A DNA stretch of 64,000 nucleotides from Allobosea caraganae (lineage in GTDB: Bacteria; Pseudomonadota; Alphaproteobacteria; Rhizobiales; Beijerinckiaceae). The notes beneath the pieces were generated by a model, which was given only the letters and a program-made list of their open reading frames with translations, ran no database searches and was not told the origin of the DNA. The translations under genes and the position numbers were made by a program. The stretch covers positions 186,001-250,000 of the forward strand of contig NZ_QQTO01000007.1 in NCBI RefSeq assembly GCF_003351345.1, read 5' to 3'. Every line of letters starts with the position of its first letter. The stretch's first letter is position 1. Shown here piece by piece: positions 19,466-30,601 of this stretch.

Positions 19466-20637
19466 GGCCCTTTCGCCTCGTCATCGTCGCGGGCGAGGCC
19501 TCGGGCGACGCGCTCGCGCTGCGCTTCCTGAGGGTGCTGCGCCAGCGCCTTGGCGAGCGGCCGCTCGAACTCGCCGGCGTTGGTGGACAGGGCCTGATCG
19601 AAGACGGCCTCAAGCCGTTCTTCCCGCAGGCCGATATCGCGGTGATGGGCTTCGGGCCCGTGATCGCCCGCCTGCCGCTCCTGCTGCGGCGGATGAGCGA
19701 CGCGGCCAAGGGCACGGCGGAATTCAAGCCGGACCTGCTGCTCACCATCGACGCCCCGGATTTCGGACTGCGGGTGGCGCAGAAGGTCCGCAAGCGCGCC
19801 CCGGCGATCCCGATCGCGCATTGGGTCTGCCCGAGCGTCTGGGCCTGGCGCTCCGGCCGGGCGCGCCGGATGGCGCCGCATGTCGACCGCATCCTGGCGC
19901 TGCTGCCCTTCGAGCCCGCGGCGCTTGAGCGGCTGCACGGGCCGAAGACCGTCTATGTCGGCCATCCGCTGGTCGAACGGCTGGCGGAACTGCGCCCCGA
20001 TGCCGATGAGGCGACCCGCCGTGACGATGCGGCCACGCCCGATATCCTGATCCTCCCCGGCAGCCGCCGCTCCGAGATCAACCACCTCATGCCGGTCTTC
20101 GGCGAGGCGGTGGCGCTGATCGCCAAGGCGGTGCCCGGCGCGCGCTTCCTGCTGCCGGCCGTCCCGCATTTGCACGGTCTCATTGCCGAGAGGGCCGCGT
20201 CCTGGCCGCTCGCGCCGCAACTCGTCGGGGGCGAGGCCGGCAAACTCGCAGCTTTCCGCAGCGCGCGCGCGGCGCTCGCCGCTTCCGGTACGGTGACGCT
20301 CGAACTCGCGCTGGCGCAGGTGCCGACCGTCGCCGCCTATCGCGGCGCCGATTGGGAGGCCGCCATCGCCAAGCGCCTGATCAAGCTGCCCAGCGTCATC
20401 CTGCCGAACCTGATCGTCGGCCGCAGCTTCGTGCCCGAATTCATCCAGGAGACCGCGACGGCGGAGGCGCTCTCCGGCAAACTCCTCGACGTCCTGGCCG
20501 AGGGTCCGGCGCGCGCGGCGCAGCTCGCGGGTTTCGACGAGGTCGAGGCGATCATGCGCTCGGCTGGGGCGAGCCCGGCTGCCAACGCGGTCGATGCGGC
20601 CCTGGCGCTGCTGGCTGAGCGTGGCTCGAGCGTCTGA
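19462..20637 (+). CDS. lpxB: Lipid-A-disaccharide synthase
   Basis: Inverting glycosyltransferase (GT19) that joins lipid X to UDP-diacylglucosamine, giving the tetraacyl disaccharide. 391 residues from GTG at 19462, overlapping the lpxI stop. N-terminal LVIVAGEASGD, GVGGQGLIEDG, and the central WVCPSVWAWRSGRARRM motif are all typical; LPGSRRSEINHLMPVF starts the C-terminal Rossmann domain. Peripheral membrane protein. Last gene of the lipid A cluster, ending before the shared terminator with gltA. Confidence 0.96.
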   Translation: MRPFRLVIVAGEASGDALALRFLRVLRQRLGERPLELAGVGGQGLIEDGLKPFFPQADIAVMGFGPVIARLPLLLRRMSDAAKGTAEFKPDLLLTIDAPDFGLRVAQKVRKRAPAIPIAHWVCPSVWAWRSGRARRMAPHVDRILALLPFEPAALERLHGPKTVYVGHPLVERLAELRPDADEATRRDDAATPDILILPGSRRSEINHLMPVFGEAVALIAKAVPGARFLLPAVPHLHGLIAERAASWPLAPQLVGGEAGKLAAFRSARAALAASGTVTLELALAQVPTVAAYRGADWEAAIAKRLIKLPSVILPNLIVGRSFVPEFIQETATAEALSGKLLDVLAEGPARAAQLAGFDEVEAIMRSAGASPAANAVDAALALLAERGSSV

Positions 20638-20687
20638 GCCCAAAGCTTTAGGCGGATGAGCTTCAAAGAGCCGAGCACGGCTCAAGC

Positions 20688-20720
20688 AAAAAAAAGCCGG
20701 CGGGAGTGATCCCGCCGGCT
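20688..20720 (-). terminator. Intrinsic terminator between lpxB and gltA
   Basis: An 11-bp perfect stem AGCCGGCGGGA / TCCCGCCGGCT with tetraloop GTGA. On the minus strand it is followed by eight Ts, making it a strong gltA terminator. On the plus strand the tail is TCCTTGTCTC, so it would stop lpxB transcripts less efficiently. Confidence 0.92.
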
Positions 20721-20740
20721 TCCTTGTCTCAAAGCTCTGA

Positions 20741-22030
<1,290 letters not shown>

Positions 22031-22305
22031 CGATACCGATCCTTTCAGACTCGCTGCTTCTCAGTCTTCAGTCCCGCTCGCCCCGGTCGGGGCTACCGGC
22101 CAGCATCCGTCATCGAAGAGGCCAAGTATGTCGGCCCCATGACAGGTGCGGCTGGCGGAGGAGTTGGCTGGCGGGTTCATCCGACTGATTTACAAGCAAT
22201 ATTTGTGCCCGGGAGAGGGATGTTACGCTAGGCACATGTCGCGTCACTAGCTCATTTGCCGGGGCCGTTCAACCGATCCGAACGGCTGGTCGGACCTGCG
22301 CCAGT

Positions 22306-23724
22306 TCACGATTGATCAGCCAGCCGGGCCAAGGTCTCCTCGCGGCCGAGCACCGCCATCACGTCGAACAGGCCAGGCGACATCGCCCGGCCGGTCAGTG
22401 CCGCGCGCAGCGGCTGCGCCACCTGGCCGAGCTTCAGCGCATGCGTCTCGGCGAAGCTCCTGACGACCGCCTCAAGCGGCGCCGATGTCCAGTCGTTCAC
22501 GGCGGCGAGCTTCGCCGCGAGATCGGGCATGCGCTGGCGCGCCGACTCGTCGAGCAGGATCGCGGCCTTTTGATCGAGCGCGAGCGGGCGCTTGGCGAAG
22601 AGGTAGGAGGCGCTGTCGAGCAACTCGACCAGCGTCTTGGCCCGCTCCTTCAGGCCGGGCATGGCGGCGAGCAGCTTCGCCTCCAGCTCCGGCGACAACG
22701 TCGGGCCGAGCCCATGGGCCGCGCCGATCTCGGGCAGGATCGTCTTCAGCGCCGCGAGCAGGTCGCGATCGTCCGACTGGCGCATGTAGAGCCCGTTCAG
22801 GCTCTCGAGCTTGGCGTAGTCGAAGCGCGCCGGCGAACGGCCGATCGAGGAGAGGTTGAACAGCGAGATCATCTCCTCGGTCGAGAAGATCTCCTGGTCG
22901 CCATGGCTCCAGCCGAGCCTGAGCAGGTAGTTGCGCAGCGCCACCGGCAGATAGCCCATCGAGCGATAGGCATCGACGCCGAGCGCGCCATGGCGCTTCG
23001 AGAGCTTGGCGCCATCCGCGCCATGGATCAGCGGGATATGCGACATGCTCGGCACTGTCCAGCCGAGCGCCTGGTAGATCTGGCTCTGCCGTGCCGCATT
23101 GGTCAGGTGGTCGTCGCCGCGGATGATATGGGTGACGCCCATGTCATGGTCGTCGACCACGACGGCGAGCATGTAGGTCGGGTTGCCGTCGGAGCGCAGC
23201 AGCACGAGGTCGTCGAGATTCTCGTTCTGCCAGGTGACGCGGCCCTGGACCTCGTCCTCGACGATGGTCTCGCCGGTCTGCGGCGCGCGCAGGCGGATCA
23301 CCGGCTTGACGCCGGCCGGCGCCGTCGCCGGGTCGCGGTCGCGCCAGCGCCCGTCATAGCGCATCGGCCTGCCCTCGGCGCGGGCGGTCTCGCGCATCTC
23401 CTCGAGCTCCTGCTGGGTCGCGTAGCAGTAATAGGCCTTGCCCGTGGCGAGCATCTGCTCGGCCACCTCGCGGTGCCGGGCGGCGCGCTGGAACTGGTAG
23501 ACGGTGTCGCCATCCCAATCGAGCCCAAGCCAGGAGAGCCCGTCGAGGATCGCGGCGATGGCCGGCTCGGTCGAGCGTTCGCGGTCCGTGTCCTCGATCC
23601 TGAGCAGCATCTTGCCGCCATGGCGGCGCGCATAGAGCCAATTGAACAGGGCGGTGCGGGCCCCGCCGATATGCAGGAATCCGGTAGGCGACGGGGCGAA
23701 GCGCGTGACGACCGCATCACTCAT
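22306..23724 (-). CDS. gltX: Glutamyl-tRNA synthetase
   Basis: Class I aminoacyl-tRNA synthetase charging tRNA-Glu. 472 residues from the ATG at 23724 ([20 protein letters not shown]). HIGG at 18-21 is the HIGH signature, and KLSKRHGAL the KMSKS counterpart. Many alphaproteobacteria carry two GltX copies, one of which misacylates tRNA-Gln for the GatCAB route; which one this is cannot be decided here. The in-frame ATG at 23805 would add 27 unrelated residues. It is divergent from comEC across 158 bases. Confidence 0.95.
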   Translation of the reverse strand: MSDAVVTRFAPSPTGFLHIGGARTALFNWLYARRHGGKMLLRIEDTDRERSTEPAIAAILDGLSWLGLDWDGDTVYQFQRAARHREVAEQMLATGKAYYCYATQQELEEMRETARAEGRPMRYDGRWRDRDPATAPAGVKPVIRLRAPQTGETIVEDEVQGRVTWQNENLDDLVLLRSDGNPTYMLAVVVDDHDMGVTHIIRGDDHLTNAARQSQIYQALGWTVPSMSHIPLIHGADGAKLSKRHGALGVDAYRSMGYLPVALRNYLLRLGWSHGDQEIFSTEEMISLFNLSSIGRSPARFDYAKLESLNGLYMRQSDDRDLLAALKTILPEIGAAHGLGPTLSPELEAKLLAAMPGLKERAKTLVELLDSASYLFAKRPLALDQKAAILLDESARQRMPDLAAKLAAVNDWTSAPLEAVVRSFAETHALKLGQVAQPLRAALTGRAMSPGLFDVMAVLGREETLARLADQS

Positions 23725-23882
23725 GAAATGAAGGCTCCGACAAAGGCGGGAGGAGAAGAACGCCGGCATTGCGGCAATGAAACGACGCGCCGGCTCTGGA
23801 GACATGACAACCGGCGCGGCCCCTGTAACATGGTGTCGGGGCCGGCGTTAAGCACAACATCGCCGGATTTGGGGGAGGGCGG

Positions 23883-26141
23883 ATGCGCTCGGCGCCGCCG
23901 GAGCTTGGACCGCGTCGCGGCGCCTTGGCCTGGGCCTTGCCCGGCCGGCCCGAACGCTCGCGCTTTCCCGGTGCGGGTTTGGAACTTGCGCTTGCCGAGA
24001 CGCGCAAGCGCCTGCTTGCAGCCTGCGCGGCCGAGGCCGAGCGCCGCCGGCTCTTCCTCTGGCTGCCGGTGCTGATGGGCCTCGGCATCCTGCTCTATTT
24101 CGCCGCCGATCGCGAACCGGCGCTCTGGGCCCCGGTGGCGGGTTTCGCCGCGGCCTCGGCTTCCGCCATTCTGCTGCGCTCGCGCCGGACGGCGATGTTG
24201 GCCTGCATCGCCATCGCCGCGATCTTCGCCGGCTTCGGCGCGGCCGCGTGGCGTACAGCGAGCATTGCCGCGCCGATGCTCGACCGCACCCGCATCGGCC
24301 AGCTCAGTGGCTTCGTGGAAACGGTCGAGGCGCGTGATGGCGGCGCGCGGCTGATCGTGCTGGTGACGAGCATTGCCGGACTCGAGCCGGCGCAGCAGCC
24401 CAGGCGCGTGCGCGTCAACGTCAAGGCCGGCTCGGTCGCGCCCGGCGATCACATCAGCGCCCTCGCGCGGCTTCTGCCGCCGCCGGGGCCGGCTCGGCCG
24501 GGCGGCTATGATTTCGGCCGCGACGCCTTCTTCCGTGGCCTCGGCGCCGTCGGCACCATTCCAGGCAAGGTCAGCCTGTCGCCGCCGCCCTGGCCGGCGC
24601 CGTTCGACTTGCGGCTGCGCGCCGCGATCGACCAAGCGCGCAACGCCCTGACCGAGCGCATCGCCACGATCGGCGGCGGGCAGGCGGGAGCGATGGCTGC
24701 GGCGCTGGTCACCGGCAAGCGCGGCCTGATCACCGAGGCGACCAATGTCGACCTGCGCGCCGCCGGCATCTACCACATCGTCTCGATCTCGGGCCTGCAC
24801 ATGGTCCTGGCGGCGGGCACGATCTTCTGGCTGGTCCGGGCGCTGCTGGCGCTCTCGCAGACGCTGGCGCTGCGTTGGCCGATCAAGAAGCTCGCGGCGC
24901 TCACGGCAATGGCCGGCGCCGTCAGCTATTGCGTCTTCTCCGGCGCGGAGGTCGCGACCGTGCGCTCGCTGATCATGACGCTGGTGATGCTCGGCGCGAT
25001 CCTCGTCGACCGGCCGGCGCTGAGCATGCGCAACCTAGCGTTCGCGGCGATGATCGTGCTGATCCGCGAGCCCGATGCGCTGCTCGGCCCGAGCTTCCAG
25101 ATGTCCTTTGGTGCGGTTGCCGCGCTCATCGCCTTCGCCGAGCGCTGGGAGGAGCGACGGCAAAGCGAGCCGCCATCGCTCTGGCCCTGGCCGCTGCGCC
25201 CGCTCGTTCAGGCCGCGATCGGCATCGTCGTCACCACGCTGGTCGCGACGGCCGCCACAGCGCCCTTCGGCGCCTATCATTTCCAGGCCTTCAACCCGTT
25301 CGGCCTGATCGGCAACGCGCTCGCCTTGCCCTTCGTCTCGCTGATCGTGATGCCTGCGGCGGTCTTCGGCGTGCTGGCCTATCCGTTCGGGCTGGACTGG
25401 CCGGCCTGGGCGCTGATGGGGCTCGCGTCCGGCTGGGTCATCGATCTCGCCCATTGGGTCGCGAGCTTCGACCATTCCAGCCTGATCATCCCCGCCTTCG
25501 GCCCGGCCGCGCTCGCCTGCTTCGCGGCCGGCCTGCTCTGGGCCACGCTCTGGACGACGCCGATCCGCTATCTCGCGATCCTGCCCTTCGCCGCCGGGCT
25601 CGCGGTCGCGTCAAAGCCGGAGCGGCCCGATATCCTGATCGAGCGCGACGGCTCCGGCATCCTGGTGCGCGGCGCCGAGGGTAGGCTCATCCTGGCCGGC
25701 AAGCCGAGCCCCTTCGTGTTGCAGCAATGGCTCAACGCCGAGGGCGACAGCCGCAAACCGGACGATGCCAGCCTGCGCGAGGGCGCCGCCTGCGACGCGC
25801 TCGGCTGCGTCGTCCGCGACAGGAACGGGCGCAGCATCGCCTATGCCCGCGATCGACTCGCGATCGCCGAAGATTGCCGGCGTGCCGACCTCGTCGTCAC
25901 GCCGATTCCCTGGTCGGCCACCTGCGCCGCCAAGCTGATCGACCGCACGGCATTGTCACGCGATGGCGCGACGGCGTTGACAAGCCAGGCCAGCGGCTGG
26001 CGCGCGCATCTCTCCGAGCAGGCCGAGACGAACCGGCCGTGGAGTCGCAAGCCGCGACAAGCACAGGTCACGCAGCCCGCAGCGGCTGCGCCGTCAGCGC
26101 AGCCGGATGGGGCAGGGGATGAGCTGGAGCGGCTGCAGTGA
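23883..26141 (+). CDS. ComEC/Rec2-family membrane protein
   Basis: 752-residue polytopic inner membrane protein of the DNA uptake channel family. An N-terminal DUF4131-like region contains transmembrane helices near residues 58-125 and an OB-like stretch; the Competence domain core follows from about residue 255 (ALVTGKRGLITEATNVDLRA, then GIYHIVSISGLHMVLAAG). About ten hydrophobic segments are present. The C-terminal 170 residues are soluble but lack the HxHxDH zinc motif of the metallo-beta-lactamase domain seen in B. subtilis ComEC, so any DNA-degrading activity must be supplied otherwise. GGGGGAGGG precedes the ATG. Natural competence is not implied by this gene alone. Confidence 0.9.
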   Translation: MRSAPPELGPRRGALAWALPGRPERSRFPGAGLELALAETRKRLLAACAAEAERRRLFLWLPVLMGLGILLYFAADREPALWAPVAGFAAASASAILLRSRRTAMLACIAIAAIFAGFGAAAWRTASIAAPMLDRTRIGQLSGFVETVEARDGGARLIVLVTSIAGLEPAQQPRRVRVNVKAGSVAPGDHISALARLLPPPGPARPGGYDFGRDAFFRGLGAVGTIPGKVSLSPPPWPAPFDLRLRAAIDQARNALTERIATIGGGQAGAMAAALVTGKRGLITEATNVDLRAAGIYHIVSISGLHMVLAAGTIFWLVRALLALSQTLALRWPIKKLAALTAMAGAVSYCVFSGAEVATVRSLIMTLVMLGAILVDRPALSMRNLAFAAMIVLIREPDALLGPSFQMSFGAVAALIAFAERWEERRQSEPPSLWPWPLRPLVQAAIGIVVTTLVATAATAPFGAYHFQAFNPFGLIGNALALPFVSLIVMPAAVFGVLAYPFGLDWPAWALMGLASGWVIDLAHWVASFDHSSLIIPAFGPAALACFAAGLLWATLWTTPIRYLAILPFAAGLAVASKPERPDILIERDGSGILVRGAEGRLILAGKPSPFVLQQWLNAEGDSRKPDDASLREGAACDALGCVVRDRNGRSIAYARDRLAIAEDCRRADLVVTPIPWSATCAAKLIDRTALSRDGATALTSQASGWRAHLSEQAETNRPWSRKPRQAQVTQPAAAAPSAQPDGAGDELERLQ

Positions 26142-26168
26142 CCTGAGCAGCGGCTCAGGAAGCCTCCA

Positions 26169-26261
26169 CCGTCATGGTCGGGCTTGTCCCGACCAACCAC
26201 GTCTTATCCAAGCCGCGCGGTCGCAAGACATGGATGCTCGGCACAAGGCCGAGCATGACGG
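26169..26261. repeat. Dispersed double-hairpin repeat, copy A
   Basis: About 93 bases bounded by inverted CCGTCATG / CATGACGG. The left part folds as GGTCGGG-CTTGT-CCCGACC and the right part as TGCTCGGC-ACAAG-GCCGAGCA (a stem around ACAA). Copy B lies at 61637-61731. It separates convergent comEC and lexA and may serve as a 3'-end hairpin. Confidence 0.85.
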
Positions 26262-26288
26262 CGAGGGCCGAACGTCCATGACGAAGTG

Positions 26289-26987
26289 TCAGTAGCGCCG
26301 GAACAGGTTCACCAACCGGCCCTGAATCTTGACCCGGTCGGGGCCGAGCACCCGCGTCTCATAGGCTGGATTGGCGGCTTCCAGTGCGATCGAGGAGCCG
26401 CGCTTGCGCAGCCGCTTCAGGGTCGCTTCCTCATCGTCGATCAGGGCGACGACGATGTCGCCGGTATTGGCCGTGTCCTGGCGGCGGATCACCACCGTGT
26501 CGCCGTCGAGGATGCCCGCCTCGACCATCGAGTCGCCGCGGACCTCGAGCGCATAATGCTCGCCGCCGCCCAGCATGTCGGCCGGCATCGAGACGTTGTG
26601 GCTGCGGCTCTGGATCGCCGAGATCGGCGTGCCGGCGGCGATCCGGCCCATCACCGGGATCGCGACCATCGAGCGGATGTCCTCTTCCGGCGCGGGCGGC
26701 TTGGCCTTACCGAGCCCGCCCTGGACGACCGAGGGGCTGAAGCGCGCGCGCGGCGCCTGCGGCCCGCCGCCGCCTTCCGGCATCTTGATCACCTCCAGCG
26801 CGCGGGCCCGGTTCGGCAGCCGGCGAATGAAGCCGCGCTCCTCGAGCGCCATGATCAGCCGGTGGATGCCGGATTTGGAGCGCAGGTCGAGCGCGTCCTT
26901 CATCTCGTCGAAGGAGGGCGGGACGCCGGTCTCGCGCAGGCGCTCCTGGATGAAGCGAAGCAGCTCGAACTGTTTACGTGTCAGCAT
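26289..26987 (-). CDS. lexA: LexA repressor
   Basis: SOS master repressor, cleaved by itself when RecA is activated by single-stranded DNA. 232 residues. The N-terminal winged helix spans about residues 1-70 ([16 protein letters not shown] to [18 protein letters not shown]). The self-cleavage Ala-Gly is in [12 protein letters not shown], the nucleophile in [11 protein letters not shown], and the catalytic lysine in [12 protein letters not shown] proline/glycine-rich linker near residues 75-95 is longer than in E. coli. A LexA operator 53 bases upstream indicates autorepression. Confidence 0.97.
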   Translation of the reverse strand: MLTRKQFELLRFIQERLRETGVPPSFDEMKDALDLRSKSGIHRLIMALEERGFIRRLPNRARALEVIKMPEGGGGPQAPRARFSPSVVQGGLGKAKPPAPEEDIRSMVAIPVMGRIAAGTPISAIQSRSHNVSMPADMLGGGEHYALEVRGDSMVEAGILDGDTVVIRRQDTANTGDIVVALIDDEEATLKRLRKRGSSIALEAANPAYETRVLGPDRVKIQGRLVNLFRRY

Positions 26988-27040
26988 GACCTGCGAGTGC
27001 CCCCAAAACGGAATCGAAACAAATCACGAACACCATACAT

Positions 27041-27055
27041 GTTCGCGCTGTGTTC
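27041..27055 (-). promoter_or_regulatory. lexA: LexA (SOS) operator upstream of lexA
   Basis: GTTC-N7-GTTC reading GTTCGCGCTGTGTTC on the plus strand, exactly the alphaproteobacterial SOS box. On the minus strand it overlaps a plausible promoter, TTGCGG, a 17-base spacer and TATGGT, so bound LexA would block RNA polymerase. An overlapping palindrome GAAC-N9-GTTC begins at 27029. Confidence 0.88.
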
Positions 27056-27079
27056 CGCAAGCCGAGCCAGAGAAAGGGC

Positions 27080-28291
27080 TCAGCGCAGCCGGATGATCCG
27101 GCAGGGGGAGTTTTGCTTTGCCGACTCCGCGAACGCCGACCTGATGACGAGGGCGTCGGCCCGCGACAATGCGGCGAGCATCGAGGAATCCTGCTTTTCG
27201 AACGGCGTCGCCTGCCAGCCGGCTTCGGTCAGCGCCAAACTGGCCCGCAAATAGTCCTGCCGCTCATCATTTGCCGGCAAATCTCTTCCAAGAATGCCCG
27301 GCTCGCTGCGGTCGCGCTGCGGCTCCGGCATGCCGAGCAGGGCCTCGACCAGCGGCAGCACGAAGAGATGGCCGCAGACGATCGAGGAGACCGGGTTGCC
27401 GGGCAGGCCGAGCGCGACCATGCGGCCGAGCCGGCCCGTCATCATCGGCTTGCCCGGCCGCATCGCGATCTTCCAGAAGCCGAGCGCCATGCCCTGCGCC
27501 TTCAGCGCCGCCTGCACGAGGTCGTGCTCACCCACGGAAGCGCCGCCCAGCGTGATCAGCACATCGGCATCGGCGCTGCGGGCGCGGCCGATCTTCTCGG
27601 CAAGGTCCTCATGCGTGTCGCGGGCGATGCCGAGATCGAGCGCGGCGGCGCCGGCCTGCTCGACCAGCGCGGCGAGCGCATAGCTGTTCGAGGCGACGAT
27701 CTGGTCGGGACCGACCGGCTCGCCCGGCAGCACCAGCTCGTCACCGGTCGCCAGGATCGCGACCAGCGGCTTACGGCGCACCGAGAGCGTCGGGTGCCCC
27801 ATCGCCGCGGCAAGGCCTAGCGAGGCGCTGTCGAGCCGGCTGCCGGCCTTGAGCAGGATTTCGCCCTCGCGGAAATCGAGGCCGGCAGGCCGCACGAACA
27901 GCCCTTTCCGAGCGCCTTCGCGCACCTTGATCACCGGGGTGCCGACGCCCTCGGCATTCTCCTGGATCAGGATCGTGTCGGCGCCTTCCGGCAAAGGCGC
28001 GCCGGTGAAGATGCGCACGGTCTCGCCGGCCGAGAGCGCGCCGTTGAAGGCCCGGCCGGCTGCGGATTCGCCGACGACATGCAGCTCGGCTCCAACGGAA
28101 AGGTCATCGCCCCGTACCGCATAGCCGTCCATCGCCGAGTTGGCGAAGGGCGGCTGGGTCCGGAGTGCCTTCAGATCCTCGGCGAGCACGCGGCCCGCGC
28201 AAGCTGCCAGCGGCAAGCTCTCAGCCGGCATCACGCCGGGTACGCTGTCGATCAGCGCCTTCAGCGCGACGGGAACGGGGGTGAGGCTCAC
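27080..28291 (-). CDS. moeA: Molybdopterin molybdenumtransferase
   Basis: Inserts molybdate into adenylated molybdopterin, the last step of basic Moco synthesis. 403 residues with the four-domain MoeA layout; the central MPT-binding domain shows [38 protein letters not shown] and the [11 protein letters not shown] loop. The N-terminal region has [13 protein letters not shown]. Overlaps moaC by 4 bases (ATGA), so translation is coupled. lexA follows with its own operator-controlled promoter. Confidence 0.95.
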   Translation of the reverse strand: MSLTPVPVALKALIDSVPGVMPAESLPLAACAGRVLAEDLKALRTQPPFANSAMDGYAVRGDDLSVGAELHVVGESAAGRAFNGALSAGETVRIFTGAPLPEGADTILIQENAEGVGTPVIKVREGARKGLFVRPAGLDFREGEILLKAGSRLDSASLGLAAAMGHPTLSVRRKPLVAILATGDELVLPGEPVGPDQIVASNSYALAALVEQAGAAALDLGIARDTHEDLAEKIGRARSADADVLITLGGASVGEHDLVQAALKAQGMALGFWKIAMRPGKPMMTGRLGRMVALGLPGNPVSSIVCGHLFVLPLVEALLGMPEPQRDRSEPGILGRDLPANDERQDYLRASLALTEAGWQATPFEKQDSSMLAALSRADALVIRSAFAESAKQNSPCRIIRLR

Positions 28292-28776
28292 GCTGCCGGC
28301 TCCGCGATGTCGTAGGCGCCCGATTTGCCGCCGGATTTATGGACGAGCCGGATGCCCTCGATCCGCATGGCGCGGTCGACGGCCTTGACCATGTCGTAGA
28401 CGGTTAGGCAGGCGACGCTGACGGCCGTGAGCGCCTCCATCTCGACGCCTGTCTGGCCCCTCATTCTGACCTCCGCGCGCACGCGGACGCCGGGCAGGGC
28501 CTCGTCGATCGCGAGGTCGACCGCGACCTTGCTGATCAGCAGCGGGTGGCAGAGCGGGATCAGCTCATGCGTGCGCTTCGCTGCCATGATGCCGGCGAGC
28601 CTTGCGGTGCCGAGCACGTCGCCCTTCTTCGCCTCGCCGTCGCGGACGATGGCCAGCGTCGCCGCCTGCATCAGCACCAGGCCTTCGGCGATGGCGATGC
28701 GGGAGGTCTCGTCCTTGTCGCCGACATCGACCATGTGGGCCTGGCCCTGCGCGTCGAGATGGCTGAGCCGGCTCAT
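28288..28776 (-). CDS. moaC: Cyclic pyranopterin monophosphate synthase
   Basis: Acts with MoaA to turn GTP-derived 3',8-cyclo-GTP into cyclic pyranopterin monophosphate. 162 residues, normal length. Motifs: [20 protein letters not shown] at the start, [20 protein letters not shown] in the middle with catalytic residues, and [20 protein letters not shown] with catalytic Lys/Asp near the end. Overlaps both moeA and trpC by 4 bases. Confidence 0.96.
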   Translation of the reverse strand: MSRLSHLDAQGQAHMVDVGDKDETSRIAIAEGLVLMQAATLAIVRDGEAKKGDVLGTARLAGIMAAKRTHELIPLCHPLLISKVAVDLAIDEALPGVRVRAEVRMRGQTGVEMEALTAVSVACLTVYDMVKAVDRAMRIEGIRLVHKSGGKSGAYDIAEPAA

Positions 28777-29564
28777 GCCGCCAGCAGCTCCCGCGTCGCG
28801 GCGGCGACGTCCTGCTGCCGCATCAGGCTTTCGCCGACCAGGAAGGTATTGACGCCGCTGCGCTGTAGCCGCGCGATGTCGGCCGGCGTGAAGATGCCGC
28901 TCTCGCCGACGATGATCCGGTCGGCCGGAACGCGCGGTGCCAGCGTTTCCGTGACCGCAAGGTCGACATGGAAGCTGCGCAGGTCGCGGTTGTTGATGCC
29001 GAGCAGCTTGCTGTCGAGCCCGAGCGCGCGATCAAGCTCAGCCTCATTATGGACCTCGACCAGCACATCCATGCCGAGCCCCTTGGCGGTCTCGTTGAGC
29101 GCGCGCGCAGTCGCATCGTCGACGCCGGCCATGATGATCAGGACGCAGTCGGCGCCCCAGGCCCGGGCCTCGAAGACCTGATACGGCTCGTAGAGGAAGT
29201 CCTTGCGCAACACCGGCAAGCCGCTCGCGGCCCGCGCCTGTTCCAGGAATTCCGGCCGGCCCTGGAAGGAGGGCGCATCGGTCAGCACCGAGAGGCAGGC
29301 GGCGCCGCCCTCGGCATAGGCCTTGGCCAGCGCCGGCGGGTCGAAATCGGCGCGGATCAGCCCCTTGGACGGGCTCGCCTTCTTGATCTCGGCGATCAGC
29401 GCCGAACGGCCAGCCGCATGTTTCGCGGCCAGCGCCCCGGCGAAGCCGCGCACCGGCGCTGCCGCCAAAGCCAGCTTTTCGATCTGCGCCTCTGAGACCA
29501 GCGCCTTGGCGGCGGCGATCTCCTCGCGCTTATAGGCTTCGATGCGGGCAAGGATGTCGGTCAT
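28773..29564 (-). CDS. trpC: Indole-3-glycerol phosphate synthase
   Basis: Ring-closing step of tryptophan synthesis: CdRP to indole-3-glycerol phosphate. 263 residues, a TIM barrel not fused to TrpF. Motifs: [14 protein letters not shown] (catalytic lysine), [35 protein letters not shown] and [15 protein letters not shown]. The ATG at 29564 gives the canonical [16 protein letters not shown]. It lies 7 bases after trpD and overlaps moaC by 4. Confidence 0.96.
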   Translation of the reverse strand: MTDILARIEAYKREEIAAAKALVSEAQIEKLALAAAPVRGFAGALAAKHAAGRSALIAEIKKASPSKGLIRADFDPPALAKAYAEGGAACLSVLTDAPSFQGRPEFLEQARAASGLPVLRKDFLYEPYQVFEARAWGADCVLIIMAGVDDATARALNETAKGLGMDVLVEVHNEAELDRALGLDSKLLGINNRDLRSFHVDLAVTETLAPRVPADRIIVGESGIFTPADIARLQRSGVNTFLVGESLMRQQDVAAATRELLAA

Positions 29565-29571
29565 CGCCCCC

Positions 29572-30585
29572 TCATGCGTTCGAGCTTGCGACCAGCGCCG
29601 CCAGCGTGGCCTTGGCCTTGCCTGTGTCGATGGCGGATGTGGCGCGCGCCAGGCCGTCGCGCAAGTCGCCGGCCTGGCCTGCGACGACGAGGGCCGCGGC
29701 GGCGTTGAAGGCGGCGATGTCGCGGAACGCGGTCTTCTGGCCGTCGAGCACGGCGCGCAGCGCCTCGGCATTCTGCGCCGGCTCGCCGCCGCGCAGGTCT
29801 TCCGGCTTGGCGCGCGGCAGCCCGACATCGTCGGGGCTGATCGAAAAACTCTCGATCTTGCCGCTATCGAGCGAGACGACGCGGGTCGGGCCCGTCGTGG
29901 TGATCTCGTCGAGCCCATCCGAGCCGTGCACGGCCCAGATGCGCTGCGAGCCCAGCGTCTGGAGCACCCGCACCATCGGCTCCAGCCAGGTCTCGGAGAA
30001 GGCGCCGACGAGCTGCTTCTTGACGCCGGCCGGGTTGGAGAGCGGGCCGAGCAGGTTGAAGATCGTGCGAGTGCCGAGCTCGGTGCGCACCGGCGCGACA
30101 TGGCGCATCGAGGCGTGATGCGTCGGCGCGAACATGAAGCCGACGCCGGCCTCGGCGATACAGCGCTCGGTCCCGGCCGGGTCGAGCCCGACCTTGACGC
30201 CGAGCGCGGTCAGCACGTCGGCCGCGCCGGAACGCGAGGACGCCGCGCGGTTGCCGTGCTTGGCCACCGGCACGCCGCAGGCTGCGGTGATGATCGAGGC
30301 CAGCGTCGAGACGTTGTAGGAGCCCGAAGCGTCGCCGCCGGTGCCGACGATGTCGATCGCGTCGGCCGGGGCCTTCACGGTCAGCATCTTGCCGCGCATG
30401 GCGCTGACCGCGCCCGCGATCTCCTCGGTGGTCTCGCCGCGCACGCGCAGAGCCATTAGGAAGGCGGCGGCCTGCGCGTTGGTGACCTCGCCGGAGAGGA
30501 TGGTGTCGAAGGCGTCCCTAGCCTCCTCGCGTGAGAGCGAGGCGCCGGTCGCCACCTTGGCGATGAAGGGTTTGAAATCGTCCAT
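29572..30585 (-). CDS. trpD: Anthranilate phosphoribosyltransferase
   Basis: Transfers phosphoribose from PRPP to anthranilate. 337 residues from the ATG at 30585 ([20 protein letters not shown]). The PRPP loop is [17 protein letters not shown] and the anthranilate region is [20 protein letters not shown]. An in-frame ATG at 30690 would add 35 residues overlapping trpG and is rejected. It follows trpG by 16 bases. Confidence 0.96.
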   Translation of the reverse strand: MDDFKPFIAKVATGASLSREEARDAFDTILSGEVTNAQAAAFLMALRVRGETTEEIAGAVSAMRGKMLTVKAPADAIDIVGTGGDASGSYNVSTLASIITAACGVPVAKHGNRAASSRSGAADVLTALGVKVGLDPAGTERCIAEAGVGFMFAPTHHASMRHVAPVRTELGTRTIFNLLGPLSNPAGVKKQLVGAFSETWLEPMVRVLQTLGSQRIWAVHGSDGLDEITTTGPTRVVSLDSGKIESFSISPDDVGLPRAKPEDLRGGEPAQNAEALRAVLDGQKTAFRDIAAFNAAAALVVAGQAGDLRDGLARATSAIDTGKAKATLAALVASSNA

Positions 30586-30601
30586 GATCGTTCTTGGAAA
30601 C

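Noticed and set aside
22031..22305. A small gene or regulatory RNA between gltA and gltX
   Set aside because: No coding frame with a ribosome site and no convincing fold; treated as the gltA promoter region.
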